A stretch of DNA of 21,985 nucleotides from Bacteroidota bacterium (GCA_023415275.1 JAEZLJ010000003.1:1-21985), one strand, 5' to 3'. Counted from the first letter of the stretch, positions 1 through 7,636 are shown. Program-made: numbers and translations. The notes: generated by a model not told the origin, from the sequence alone.

Positions 1-564
1 GTAGATGACAATGTGAACTTTTATTATAATGAACTGGACGGATATTTAGCCAGGCTATTGCCTGGAGTGGATACCAAACGCTTCTGGAATGATCCCGCCT
101 TTGAAGGAAGCAGGAGGAGTGCGGAAAGGTTTAAACAGGGTAATATCATGTCTTCCATTGTTTATCGCTTTGTACCTGTAAAGAGAAGATATACGCATTT
201 ATTCAAACAGGTAAGGAAACTTTCACTGATATGCTTAAAACAGGGCATGGAAAAGAAAGAGGTATTGGCAGCTTTATTCTCTTTTCTTACAGAGCAAAAG
301 CGTATTTCTTTAACCCGCGAACAATTTTACTTATTGCTTTCTTCCTTTGAAGAAGAACTAGCTACCAGGCTCATTGAACCAAAGCCTGAGAAGGTAAAGA
401 AGGAAAAGAACAGGATTGATATTAAGGTATCTAAACCACTTAATGAAGAAGAGCTAGAGTTCTTAGAGCTCTATATGGATGATTATAACTGGACCATAAG
501 GTTTGAAGGAGAGTTTCCAAAGGATTATATGATACCATTGTTTCTGCTCCAACATGCAGCATAG
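1..564 (+). CDS. Hypothetical protein, 5' end probably outside the window
   Basis: The reading frame is open from base 1 to the TAG at 562-564. The first possible start inside the window is GTG at 13 (183 residues), but the open frame upstream suggests the true start may lie outside. The protein is soluble, with no signal peptide or membrane segment. Its N-terminal third has a pattern rich in Phe, Arg and Ser (F-W-N-D-P-A-F, then R-R-S-A-E-R-F) followed by basic helices, which recalls short uncharacterised Bacteroidota proteins with an 'SPAF...R..EF' start. A charged linker near residues 122-135 (EPKPEKVKKEKN) separates it from a short acidic C-terminal part. I do not recognise a function. 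Nothing nearby on the same strand is close enough to form an operon. Confidence 0.6.
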   Translation, partial: VDDNVNFYYNELDGYLARLLPGVDTKRFWNDPAFEGSRRSAERFKQGNIMSSIVYRFVPVKRRYTHLFKQVRKLSLICLKQGMEKKEVLAALFSFLTEQKRISLTREQFYLLLSSFEEELATRLIEPKPEKVKKEKNRIDIKVSKPLNEEELEFLELYMDDYNWTIRFEGEFPKDYMIPLFLLQHAA

Positions 565-1402
565 GCTTGTTCCTGGTTTATTGTTTTTTGTTTATAGTTC
601 TTTAGGTGTAAGAGTATAATTTATTGCAATGGCCGTAGATATTTTCAATTGTCAATGGTTAATGGTTAATTGATGTCTTAGGTAGTAGAGATCTTTATAA
701 TTCAATAATTACCTATTGCGATGACTATTATAACAAAAGTCTTCGAATAAAGACTGACTGAATATTGTAAACCCTGGTAGTTGTCATCCCGACGAAGGAG
801 GGATCTTTGGACTGCAATAGAAACGGCTTTTCAGTTGTTGTAAGACTGTTTTGCATATAAACATTTAGGTCGAAGAGGCTGTAGTAATACAATGATTCTT
901 TAGGTGATTAGCACAGATTCCTCGTGCCTCGGAATGATCCCGCATTGCTGCGGGACAGGCAGCTATGCCGCACAATTGCAGTCAGTATTGGAGTTGGAGA
1001 ATCAATAAACGCAACAATAAACGACCATCCACCTTTTCCATTTTACCTTTTTCATTTTACATTTTTCATTCCCTATTCCATCTCCCCATTTTTGAATTTT
1101 TACTTTTGCCTTTTGAATTCTCCTGGATGTCCGCCCGGGGTCTGCCATTTTGTGATGGTCAAGGAAGCAAAGCGGCGACCCGGGTGATTGAAGTTTTACA
1201 TGATTTATTAGGTAGTACAATCCTCGTTTAACCTGGATGTAAACAGTAGGATCTTAAATATATTCTTTGCCTTTTTGTATCGCGAACAGCGCTAAGAGAA
1301 ACACGCAAAGGATACGAAGATTGGCTGCTCCATGTCAACTTTTCAACTTGTTAACCAGTCAACCTCTTATTCCATTTTCCCATTTTTCATTAACTTCCTT
1401 CT
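565..1402. other. Gene-free stretch with inverted-repeat element and low-complexity tracts
   Basis: About 840 bases without a convincing gene. Two overlapping frames near 924-1231 have no domain and lie over repeat and pyrimidine-rich sequence, so they are not called. The stretch holds a direct TTAATGG repeat near 653-665, the inverted-repeat element at 784-937, a small hairpin (TCCCGC/GCGGGA) near 938-955, a run of CATTTT/TTTCATT/TTTTAC words at 1029-1118, a GC-rich inverted pair (CCCGGGGTC at 1134-1142 and GACCCGGG at 1177-1184), and another formulaic tract at 1262-1402 leading directly into the hydrolase start. Confidence 0.6.
784..937. repeat. MITE-like element with 23-bp imperfect terminal inverted repeats
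   Basis: The 23 bases at 784-806 (TCATCCCGACGAAGG...) match the reverse complement of 915-937 (starting TCATTCCGAGGCACG) at 18 of 23 positions. The ends enclose about 108 bases with no coding potential. A second small hairpin follows directly at 938-955. The size and palindromic ends fit a non-autonomous, mobilised or extragenic palindromic element. No target-site duplication could be assigned. Confidence 0.6.
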
Positions 1403-2179
1403 ATGCAACTAAACAACACCAACGGATATGCGCCTGTGAATGGCATCAGCATGTATTATGAGATCCATGGGAAAGGTCAACCACTGGTGTTGATACATGG
1501 TGGCGGCTCTTCCATCCATACCAGCTTTGGTACCCTGCTGCCCTTAATGGCCAAACATTACCAGGTGATAGCCATGGACCTGCAGGCGCATGGACATACC
1601 AGCGACCGGGATGCACCGGAATCTTTTGAGCAGGACGCCGAGGATGTGATAGCCCTGCTTCAATACCTGGGTATAAGCAAGGCGCATATCATGGGCTTCA
1701 GCAATGGGGGCAATACGGCCATGATGGTGGCACATAAAGCACCTGGCCTGGTAGATAAGCTGGTGGTGATCTCCGCCTTTTATAAGCGGGAAGGAATGAT
1801 ACCCGGCTTTTTTGAAGGCATGGGACAGGCCACGCTGGACGTAATGCCCGAACAATTGAAGTCGGGTTACCTGGCCATCAATAACGATGCAAAGGGCTTG
1901 CAAAACATGTTTGAAAAGGACAGGAACAGGATGGCTACATTTAAAGACTGGAGTGATGATATCCTTCGATCTATTCAATCTCCGGCCTTGATCGTAGTAG
2001 CTGACCGTGATGTAATGACACCAGAGCATACAGTTCAAATGTCAAGATTGATTCCGAATTCCCAACTCATGATCCTTCCCGGAACCCATGGCTCTTTCAT
2101 TGGTGAAATTTGTTCCATTGTGGAGGGCAGTAAGATGCCGGAGTTGTTTGCGGAGATGGTGAGAGAGTTTCTTGGATGA
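1403..2179 (+). CDS. Alpha/beta hydrolase
   Basis: A 258-residue cytoplasmic alpha/beta-hydrolase fold protein. The oxyanion-hole region is HGGG (residues 32-35), followed by the typical D-x-x-x-H-G-x-(T)-S strand (D59 to S67). The nucleophile elbow G-F-S-N-G-G places the catalytic Ser at 100. The acid is most likely D203 in A-D-R-D-x-M-T-P and the base H229 in G-T-H-G. The triad is therefore complete and the length is normal for the family (esterase, C-C hydrolase, haloperoxidase-like or lactonase). The substrate cannot be read from sequence. The ATG at 1403 follows a pyrimidine-rich tract with no ribosome-binding site, which is normal for Bacteroidota. It stands alone; the next gene is convergent. 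Confidence 0.85.
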   Translation: MQLNNTNGYAPVNGISMYYEIHGKGQPLVLIHGGGSSIHTSFGTLLPLMAKHYQVIAMDLQAHGHTSDRDAPESFEQDAEDVIALLQYLGISKAHIMGFSNGGNTAMMVAHKAPGLVDKLVVISAFYKREGMIPGFFEGMGQATLDVMPEQLKSGYLAINNDAKGLQNMFEKDRNRMATFKDWSDDILRSIQSPALIVVADRDVMTPEHTVQMSRLIPNSQLMILPGTHGSFIGEICSIVEGSKMPELFAEMVREFLG

Positions 2180-2236
2180 GGAAAGTGAAAAAGAAAACAG
2201 GAAAGTGCATAATGTTGACCATATTATAAGGCAGGC

Positions 2237-2659
2237 TTAGTTGTTTTTCAATTTGATAAACTTAACATCCGATAATGTGCCCATATGAAGACTTTGATGT
2301 CCCTTCTGATTTGTATCAACTACTCCCATGATCAGCACGGTCTTCTCGTTGGCACGATTAAGAATTTTACGGTTTCCAATCAAAGACGAATCCAATTCGA
2401 GCCAGAGACTGTTGCCTATTCCTGAAATTTCACCTTTCTTGCTATAGATGGCAAAGTTTTCAAATCCATTATAAAAAACACCGATGGTCTTAATTTTTAC
2501 TCCATGAAACTTTGAGGGATTTAATGCGATTTCATCCAAAGTGACATTGATGTACTTAGAGGTGTCAAGATTGGTAATGGATAGATAAAATTCGTGTTCT
2601 TTACATGAAGTACAGAATATTAGCAAACTACAAAAGACTGTGACTATAATGCTCTTCAT
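2237..2659 (-). CDS. Small lipoprotein, possible OB-fold-like domain, in a cassette-like unit
   Basis: About 140 residues. The start is placed at the ATG at 2659, where a clean lipoprotein signal begins (Met-Lys, then a hydrophobic stretch ending F-C-T-S-C); an ATG two codons upstream at 2665 is possible. The Cys of T-S-C would be lipidated, so the product should sit on the periplasmic or outer-membrane side. The mature part has alternating beta-strand patterns (H-G-V-K-I-K-T-I-G-V, N-F-A-I-Y, L-W-L-E-L) and a late G-H-...-M-G-T-L-S element that recalls short Bacteroidota lipoproteins with an OB-like barrel; that resemblance is weak. It is AT-richer than the neighbouring hydrolase. The bases just past its stop (GCCTTATAAT on the minus strand near 2223-2232) look like a decayed match to the GCCTATAAC ahead of it. 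Confidence 0.7.
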   Translation of the reverse strand: MKSIIVTVFCSLLIFCTSCKEHEFYLSITNLDTSKYINVTLDEIALNPSKFHGVKIKTIGVFYNGFENFAIYSKKGEISGIGNSLWLELDSSLIGNRKILNRANEKTVLIMGVVDTNQKGHQSLHMGTLSDVKFIKLKNN

Positions 2660-2665
2660 TGGCAT

Positions 2666-2800
2666 GCCTATAACGAGAAAGGCTTTAGGCAGTATGGATA
2701 TTTGAAAAACTTCAGCCTAACTCACTTTCATTGTTGATTAAAAATAAGCAGTTGAAAACATTTTCAAAAGCCCATATTGCCTGAAACCCATGTTACCTGC
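2666..2800 (-). repeat. attC-like imperfect inverted repeat between two small genes
   Basis: Arms at 2667-2697 and 2770-2800 are imperfectly complementary. After TAAC in each arm, the plus-strand GGCTTTAGGCAGTATGG pairs with a close counterpart (GGGTTTCAGGCAATATGG when reversed). On the minus strand the element begins GCAGGTAAC and ends CGTTATAGGC, so AAC and GTT triplets sit at the outer ends, and there is a variable middle of about 70 bases. Length (about 135) and layout fit an integron attC site, but the boxes do not match the classical RYYYAAC/GTTRRRY consensus. Confidence 0.45.
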
Positions 2801-2813
2801 TGTGGCCTTTATT

Positions 2814-3230
2814 TTAGTGGCTGTCCATGATTGCAATGTCACCCGAACCTAAACCAATATATCTTTTGCCGTTGATAGAGAAGTCAAATGTCTCGTAACC
2901 TGTAGAAGCAATGTAAATCTCCAGTTTGAGTCCATGAGTAAAAGTTAGTACCAGATCAGATGTATCTTTAATAACCTCAATTTTAGTCAAACGTTTACTT
3001 TCTAATTCTTTTTTGACTTCTTCAACTAAATCAAGTGGTTTTAGTAATCCAAACTGATGTCCATTATCCAGTGATACAAAAGCAATGTTATTGTTTCTAA
3101 GTAATCTCCAAAACCCTGAAGCACTCACATAAATATTGCCACTAAAAGAAAAAACCCAACTATCAGCATTCCTATTAAAGGTTACATTTTCGAATAGTGA
3201 ATTAGTGGCAAAAGTTATTTCGTTTGTCAT
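2814..3230 (-). CDS. Hypothetical protein, DUF6188-like, in a cassette-like unit
   Basis: A 138-residue soluble protein with no signal peptide. It begins with beta-strand rich sequence (W-V-F-S-F-S-G-N-I-Y-V), a W-R-L-L helix, then D-N-G-H-Q-F-G-L, a charged helix (V-E-E-V-K-K-E-L), and a C-terminal part with L-E-I-Y-I, the G-Y-E-T-F motif and G-L-G-S-G-D-I. The 'S/T-G-Y-E...G-x-G-G/S-G' ending resembles small bacterial proteins grouped as DUF6188, sometimes encoded near toxins and possibly immunity proteins; this is recollection of a pattern and not a proven match. The gene lies exactly between inverted copies of a 9-base word (2792-2800 and 3254-3262), as expected for a mobile gene cassette. 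It is AT-richer than the flanking genes. Confidence 0.65.
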   Translation of the reverse strand: MTNEITFATNSLFENVTFNRNADSWVFSFSGNIYVSASGFWRLLRNNNIAFVSLDNGHQFGLLKPLDLVEEVKKELESKRLTKIEVIKDTSDLVLTFTHGLKLEIYIASTGYETFDFSINGKRYIGLGSGDIAIMDSH

Positions 3231-3253
3231 TGTTAAATGGTCGCTTTACCATT

Positions 3254-3322
3254 GCAGGTAACGAGAATATTTGCGAATGTTTTATTGTACTTTTTGGAAT
3301 TGCTTTTCAAAACAATATTCTC
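3254..3322 (-). repeat. Second attC-like inverted repeat upstream of the small gene
   Basis: ACGAGAATATT at 3261-3271 pairs with AATATTCTCCGT at 3314-3325 with one bulge, leaving a loop of about 42 bases. The outer 9 bases at 3254-3262 (GCAGGTAAC) are the exact reverse complement of 2792-2800. On the minus strand the end reads TCTCGTTACC, the same TCTCGTTA found at the end of the element at 2666-2800. It may be the remnant attC of a preceding cassette. Confidence 0.4.
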
Positions 3323-3433
3323 CGTCAAGATAAACATATAAAATAAGTTGGCAGTATTCCTGTGTGATCCTCCCTGCTTCAATGGGTCTTTTTCCCTGGC
3401 TCCCGACTACAGACTATAGACTTCCGACTATTC

Positions 3434-4123
3434 CTACCAATCCATACTCTCCCGATATCCTCTCCCGATTGGAATGGATACTCCACTAACCTCGACCTCT
3501 TCGGCGGTATAGGAATCGATCTTACTGAGAGAAATGATGTAAGATCGGTGAATGCGTTTGAACTGGCGAAGAGGCAACAATTCTTCTATTTCATGTGTAC
3601 TCATCTTGGAAAGGTATTCGCCTTTAGTGGTGACTACCTTAATGTATTCACGCTGGCTTTCGATGTAGATGATATCCTGGAACTGCACCTTTACTTTTTT
3701 CTTTTGCACGTTGAGAAACAAGTGATCCTTGGGCGCCTGTTCTTCCTCCTTGCGGGGTAACCCTGTATTGGCTGTTTTCACCTTGGTTACGGCAACAAGG
3801 AAGCGTTCAAAGTCAAATGGCTTCAGCAGGTAATCCGTTACATTCATTTCAAACCCTTCTACCGCATATTGGTGATAGGCCGTACTGATGATGATGGCTG
3901 GCGGGTGGGTAAGTGTTTTTAGAAAAGCCATGCCCTTTAACCTGGGCAGGTGAATATCCAGGAATACCAGGTCAGTGGTGTGGTCCCGTAAATAATCTGT
4001 GGCCAGGATGGCATCTTTAAAGCTGGCACTCAATTCCAGGAAAGGCACCTGTCCTATATAATCCACCAACACCTTGGTGGCCAACGGTTCATCTTCAATG
4101 ATGATGCATTTGATCTTAGACAT
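3434..4123 (-). CDS. LytTR-family response regulator
   Basis: A 229-residue response regulator of the LytR/AlgR type. The receiver domain (residues 4-115) has the acidic pair E10-D11, the phosphoacceptor D56 in F-L-D-I-H-L-P, the Ser/Thr of I-I-I-S-T-A, and the Lys of L-L-K-P-F. The C-terminal LytTR DNA-binding domain (about 125-225) shows I-Y-I-E-S-Q-x-E-Y, the R-x-H-R-S-Y-I-I motif and the closing I-P-I-G-R-x-Y. The start codon overlaps the last 8 bases of the histidine kinase gene upstream, so the two are translationally coupled. Together they form a two-component system; the target is unknown, though the divergent haloperoxidase-like gene is a reasonable guess. Confidence 0.92.
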   Translation of the reverse strand: MSKIKCIIIEDEPLATKVLVDYIGQVPFLELSASFKDAILATDYLRDHTTDLVFLDIHLPRLKGMAFLKTLTHPPAIIISTAYHQYAVEGFEMNVTDYLLKPFDFERFLVAVTKVKTANTGLPRKEEEQAPKDHLFLNVQKKKVKVQFQDIIYIESQREYIKVVTTKGEYLSKMSTHEIEELLPLRQFKRIHRSYIISLSKIDSYTAEEVEVSGVSIPIGRGYRESMDW

Positions 4124-5165
4124 GACTGCCCAGGTTTATATTTAAGTTAGCAATAAAGATGGAATCCTTGTGTTGAACAGAAAGCTGGTAATCCTTGTAC
4201 TGCAGTTCCAGCTGGCGGCGGAGGTTAGAGAGACCGATATTTTCTTTGATAGTCTCTGTGGCTGCATCTGAAGAATTCTTGACCGTAAACGATAACCGCC
4301 GTTGTTTGATTGTGAGGTGAATATCCACGAAAGGCAATCCCCTGGTTTCAGATACACCATGCTTGAAAGCATTTTCAACCAGCGGCACGAGGATCAATGG
4401 TGGTACTGCCTGTTTCATATCTTCAACATCATGGTTGTAATTGATGCGTAATGATTCATCATAGCGCAGTTTCTCCAGTGCGATATAATCCGTTATGATC
4501 TTTAACTCCTGTTCTATGGCTATATAGCTGCCGTTGGTCTCGTAAAGCATGAACCGCAGCAGTTTGGAAAGGCGCAGGATGGACTCGGGCGCCAGGTCTG
4601 ATTTATCCCTTGCCAGTGAATAGATATTATTGAGCGTATTGAACAGGAAGTGGGGATTGGTTTGCGATTTTAAATAATTCAGCTCCGCCTGTTGCTTTTC
4701 AATGAGCAGTTGTTGTGATGCCTGTTTCAACCTGGTGTAATTATAGGCATGCCTGAGCGCTCCGAAAAAGAATACAGAAAATATGCCGTGGGGTGCGAAA
4801 TAAGTCATTCCTTTTTCTATGGAAGAAAAAGATTGGAGTGGAGTATAAAGGCCTAAGAGTAAACCTATGCCCCTCCAGGCAAAAAAGCCGGCCGTACACA
4901 GCATCAAAAGCATCCATGCGCATACGATACTGAGCAATACGGTGACCAAAACATATTTCCTTTTTTTCCTTAACCACGGCAGGGTGTATTCGAAGAAGAT
5001 AAAATTGAGCGCTATCAGGTAGATGATCAGCCATACACTGTTTATGAGCACAGGAAAAAAGGCTGCACCGGAGCTAGCGGTATCAATGATCAGCCACAAC
5101 AGGAAGTAAACGGCACCGACCCATATATAGAACTTCAGGCGGTTAAAATCTATGGCTCTGCTCAT
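4116..5165 (-). CDS. LytS-type sensor histidine kinase
   Basis: A 349-residue membrane histidine kinase of the His_kinase (PF06580) family. The start is set at the ATG at 5165, right before the first membrane segment; an ATG at 5246 would add 27 hydrophilic residues that look non-coding. Four membrane helices lie within residues 12-140. The phospho-accepting His is H172 in N-P-H-F-L-F-N, preceded by a short coiled coil (about 147-168). The ATP-binding N box is L-V-E-N-A-F-K-H-G (about 262-270) and a late I-G-L-x-N-L glycine box is present. There is no separate periplasmic sensor domain, as in most Bacteroidota LytS paralogues. It overlaps the response regulator gene by 8 bases and partners with it. 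Confidence 0.9.
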   Translation of the reverse strand: MSRAIDFNRLKFYIWVGAVYFLLWLIIDTASSGAAFFPVLINSVWLIIYLIALNFIFFEYTLPWLRKKRKYVLVTVLLSIVCAWMLLMLCTAGFFAWRGIGLLLGLYTPLQSFSSIEKGMTYFAPHGIFSVFFFGALRHAYNYTRLKQASQQLLIEKQQAELNYLKSQTNPHFLFNTLNNIYSLARDKSDLAPESILRLSKLLRFMLYETNGSYIAIEQELKIITDYIALEKLRYDESLRINYNHDVEDMKQAVPPLILVPLVENAFKHGVSETRGLPFVDIHLTIKQRRLSFTVKNSSDAATETIKENIGLSNLRRQLELQYKDYQLSVQHKDSIFIANLNINLGSHV

Positions 5166-5375
5166 GTGGCTGATTGGATGATAAATATCGGCAAATCTTT
5201 CGCGAAAGCTTAGCCCGTCTGCAGAACAGGCGTGCGGGTCAACCAATGACCTGTTCTTGTCAATGAATTCTCATACCCATATTTTCTGCCGTCTGTTTAC
5301 GCAAATGGGTTGTTCATTGACGGGTGGTGTAGACGCTTCGGGCAATGGAATAAACTTGTACTAAACATTTCATTT

Positions 5376-6731
5376 ATGAAAAAGAAATTACCGATCCTCA
5401 CTGCCTTTATCCTTATTGCAGGCCTTACATATGCACAGCCAGGCGCTGAAGCAGGCAAATGGAAAACCTGGTTCATTCATAGTGTAAAGGAATACAGGCT
5501 TCCGCCACCTGCACCTGCCAAACAGGAGATAGTCAAACTACTGCAAGTGCAGCGGGAACTGGATGAAGCCGGCCTGCAGCAGGTAGCTTATTGGAATGCC
5601 GGCGCGCCGGGTTATCGCTGGGAAGAATTGATGAACAAATTATGGATGATTGATACCACAGGCAATGGGGCCCTGGCCTATATGCTGCTGGCAACTAGTA
5701 TTTATGATGCGACAGTAGTAGCCTGGGATACCAAGTATGCCTTCCAGCGCCCACGCCCCTTTGCAGCGGATAGCCGCATTAAGCTTTATGCAGTAAAACC
5801 CACCAGCCCTTCTTATCCCTGCGAGTATTCTGTGGCGGCAGGTGCAGCATCGACTGTGATAGCTCATTTCTTCCCCTCCCTGGCCGATTCAGTGAACCGC
5901 ATGGCGCAGCGTGCTATGACATCACGCCTGGCAGCTGGTACGGCCTGGCCTGATGATACCCGTGCAGGATTTGAGCTGGGCAGGTTGATAGCAGAAAAGG
6001 AAATTGCTGCCACTAAAGGCTATACACAAAACAGCTGGAATGGCAAAAGACCTGATGGTGCAGGCGTATGGAAGGGAAAGCCCATGTTGCCGCAGGCGGG
6101 GTTAAGTAAGACCGTGGTCCTGGACAGTAGCAGCCAGTTCCGCCCGGGTCCACCACCAGATTATACAAAGGATATGGCGGAGCTGAAAGCTTTCAAGCCC
6201 ACATTTCGCACCATGGCCAATGCCTTTTACTGGGCCAGCCAGGACTTCTGGTTCGAAGTGCTGAATAAAAAAATATTTGAGTATAACCTCCACCTCGATC
6301 CACCCGCAACGGCACGTGTATATGCCGTCAACGCAATTGGCCAGTATGATGCTTTTGCAGCTTGCTGGGATGCCAAATACACCTACTGGGGCACCCGCCC
6401 GGATCAATACGATACAACCTTTAAGCCTGTATTGATCTATACACCTCCTTTCCCCGGTTATCCCTCCGGGCATGCCGTATTGAGCGCCATGCAGGCTACC
6501 TTGTATTCCTACTTCTTCCCGGCAGAGGAAGCCTATTTTCAGAAGAAAGCCAAAGATGCTGCAGAATCACGATTCCAGGGTGGCATCCATTTCCGCACAG
6601 ATAATGAAGTAGGTCTTGAACTGGGTAAAAAAATAGGGAATGCCATGATACAAAGGCTTAGAAAAGATGGTGTGGATTCCGTTTTGCCGGTGCTATCGAA
6701 GGATAATGAAAAGATGGCAAAGGCGCGGTGA
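5376..6731 (+). CDS. Exported vanadium haloperoxidase-like PAP2 family protein, internally duplicated
   Basis: 451 residues from the ATG at 5376, chosen because it starts a good Sec signal peptide (basic start, hydrophobic core, cleavage after T-Y-A); an upstream in-frame ATG at 5310 would bury the signal. The C-terminal half carries the vanadate/phosphate pocket of the PAP2/vanadium haloperoxidase family: K334 and R341 in K-Y-T-Y-W-G-T-R-P, S364-G-H366 in Y-P-S-G-H-A, and R399 with H405 in S-R-F-Q-G-G-I-H. The first half (about 108-210) is a diverged copy: Y-D-A, K-Y-A-F-Q-R-P-R-P, S-Y-P-C-E-Y-S in place of P-S-G-H, and A-W-P-D-D in place of G-x-H, so it should be inactive. The product is periplasmic; it could be a haloperoxidase or an acid phosphatase. 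It is divergent from the LytS/LytTR pair. Confidence 0.85.
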   Translation: MKKKLPILTAFILIAGLTYAQPGAEAGKWKTWFIHSVKEYRLPPPAPAKQEIVKLLQVQRELDEAGLQQVAYWNAGAPGYRWEELMNKLWMIDTTGNGALAYMLLATSIYDATVVAWDTKYAFQRPRPFAADSRIKLYAVKPTSPSYPCEYSVAAGAASTVIAHFFPSLADSVNRMAQRAMTSRLAAGTAWPDDTRAGFELGRLIAEKEIAATKGYTQNSWNGKRPDGAGVWKGKPMLPQAGLSKTVVLDSSSQFRPGPPPDYTKDMAELKAFKPTFRTMANAFYWASQDFWFEVLNKKIFEYNLHLDPPATARVYAVNAIGQYDAFAACWDAKYTYWGTRPDQYDTTFKPVLIYTPPFPGYPSGHAVLSAMQATLYSYFFPAEEAYFQKKAKDAAESRFQGGIHFRTDNEVGLELGKKIGNAMIQRLRKDGVDSVLPVLSKDNEKMAKAR

Positions 6732-6875
6732 GGTTTTGGGAAATGTAAAATGTAAAATGAAAAATATAAAAGGTGTAGAGGATAATATTGTTGGGAGCGA
6801 TTGGGATGGTATCGTGAAAAGCATGGTCATTGGGCCTGGCATTTACATGGTACCATCCTTATGCTTTACCATTAA

Positions 6876-6954
6876 CCCACGAAGCGTACCTACGGCACGC
6901 TATTATGTTACAATCATTCCTTTCTACTACCTACGAAGCGTACCTACGGCACGC
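6876..6954 (+). repeat. REP-like palindromes, left forward pair
   Basis: Two copies of the 17-base imperfect palindrome GCGTACCTACGGCACGC (6884-6900 and 6938-6954), each preceded by C(C/T)ACGAA. The fold is GCGT/ACGC, one A-C mismatch, CC/GG, and a TAC loop. The first copy and its 3' flank (TATTATGTTACAATCATTCC) recur almost unchanged at 7738-7783 beyond the transposase gene. Confidence 0.75.
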
Positions 6955-7020
6955 GTCAAGTATTTATCAACCTTTTCTTTTATCTACATACATCACATTC
7001 TAGGAAGTTAGGAATGTACC

Positions 7021-7120
7021 TCTTCATGTCCCATAGGGACATCTCGTAGGTAGCATATAATTAAGGCGAGAAATAGGGTGCCCTAGGTACGCCTCGTGCG
7101 TTACATTCTTGTGATGTAAA
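7021..7120. repeat. 100-bp flanking module, left copy
   Basis: This module contains the hairpin GTCCCATAGGGAC (7028-7040), the tail ATCTCGTAGGTAG, an inverted REP-like palindrome (7076-7092), and the word TTCTTGTGAT (7107-7116). The same order of elements is found at 8056-8153, making a direct repeat of the module around the transposase gene. Confidence 0.7.
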
Positions 7121-7133
7121 GTCATTGAAATCT

Positions 7134-7163
7134 TTTGAATCAATATGAATTATTTTATATTTT
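7134..7163 (+). promoter_or_regulatory. Candidate promoter of the Y1 transposase gene
   Basis: TTTG at 7134-7137 and TATATTTT at 7156-7163 are separated by 18 bases, close to the Bacteroidota primary sigma consensus TTTG / TAnnTTTG with one mismatch. The predicted transcript would begin just upstream of the ATG at 7178. AT-richness makes chance matches likely. Confidence 0.35.
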
Positions 7164-7177
7164 AAAAAATCATCTAT

Positions 7178-7636
7178 ATGCCTAACACCTATACACAGGT
7201 GCACATACAGTTTGTCTTTGCAGTAAAATATCGTACAGCCCTTATTCGATCAGAATGGAAAGAGGGCCTGCACCGATACATCACGGGAATCTGCCAATCC
7301 AACGATCACAAAATGCTTCGCATCAATAGCATGCCCGATCATCTCCATATGTTTATTGGGATGCGCCCACATCAATCCATGTCATCATTGATCCAAAATG
7401 TGAAGGGAGAAAGTTCTAAATGGATTAAATCAGAGGGCTATTCACCAAATTTTTCCTGGCAGGAAGGCTATGGCGCTTTTTCCTATTCGAAAAGCCATGT
7501 GCCGGATGTGATCAGCTATATTGAGAACCAGGAGGCGCACCATAAGAAACAAAGTTTTCTGTCAGAGTACCAGGCTATGTTGAAAGCATTTGCTATTGAA
7601 TATGATCAACAATATATTTTTAAGGAGTTGATTTAA
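7178..7636 (+). CDS. Y1 (IS200/RAYT-type) HUH transposase
   Basis: A 152-residue single-domain HUH tyrosine transposase (Y1_Tnp), full length for the family. The metal-binding motif is H55-L-H57 in M-P-D-H-L-H-M-F-I. The catalytic Tyr is Y114 in I-S-Y-I-E-N-Q, with Q118 as the third metal ligand and a following E-A-H-H-K-K helix. W-Q-E-G-Y-G-A-F and V-K-G-E-S-S-K-W-I are also typical. Enzymes of this class cut and join single-stranded DNA at hairpins. There is no TnpB partner and no clean IS end; instead REP-like palindromes lie on both sides, so it is best read as a REP-associated tyrosine transposase (RAYT) that maintains or spreads those repeats. All catalytic residues are intact. Confidence 0.9.
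   Translation: MPNTYTQVHIQFVFAVKYRTALIRSEWKEGLHRYITGICQSNDHKMLRINSMPDHLHMFIGMRPHQSMSSLIQNVKGESSKWIKSEGYSPNFSWQEGYGAFSYSKSHVPDVISYIENQEAHHKKQSFLSEYQAMLKAFAIEYDQQYIFKELI

Larger units (their letters stand above)
6732..7177. other. Gene-free stretch holding the left set of REP-like palindromes
   Basis: No gene. It starts with an AATGTAAAATG-type low-complexity tract (6739-6775), then an 8-base inverted pair (GGATGGTA at 6804-6811 and TACCATCC at 6851-6858), two forward REP-like hairpins (6884-6900 and 6938-6954), a GTCCC/GGGAC hairpin (7028-7040), an inverted REP-like hairpin (7076-7092), and the probable promoter of the transposase gene. Confidence 0.6.

Noticed and set aside
1134..1184. GC-rich inverted pair (CCCGGGGTC / GACCCGGG) as a terminator
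   Set aside because: The arms are 34 bases apart with no T run, and no gene ends close by; it may be part of a repeat but cannot be assigned.
924..1231. Two overlapping plus-strand frames and one minus-strand frame of 70-90 codons
   Set aside because: They run through the inverted-repeat element and the pyrimidine-rich low-complexity tract, have no domain pattern, and overlap each other.
1544..2038. A 164-codon minus-strand frame inside the hydrolase gene
   Set aside because: It is antisense to a gene with a complete catalytic triad and has no motif of its own.
7178..7636. A complete IS200/IS605 insertion sequence
   Set aside because: No TnpB gene and no single pair of left and right ends or target duplication could be defined; the palindromes on both sides fit a REP/RAYT locus better.
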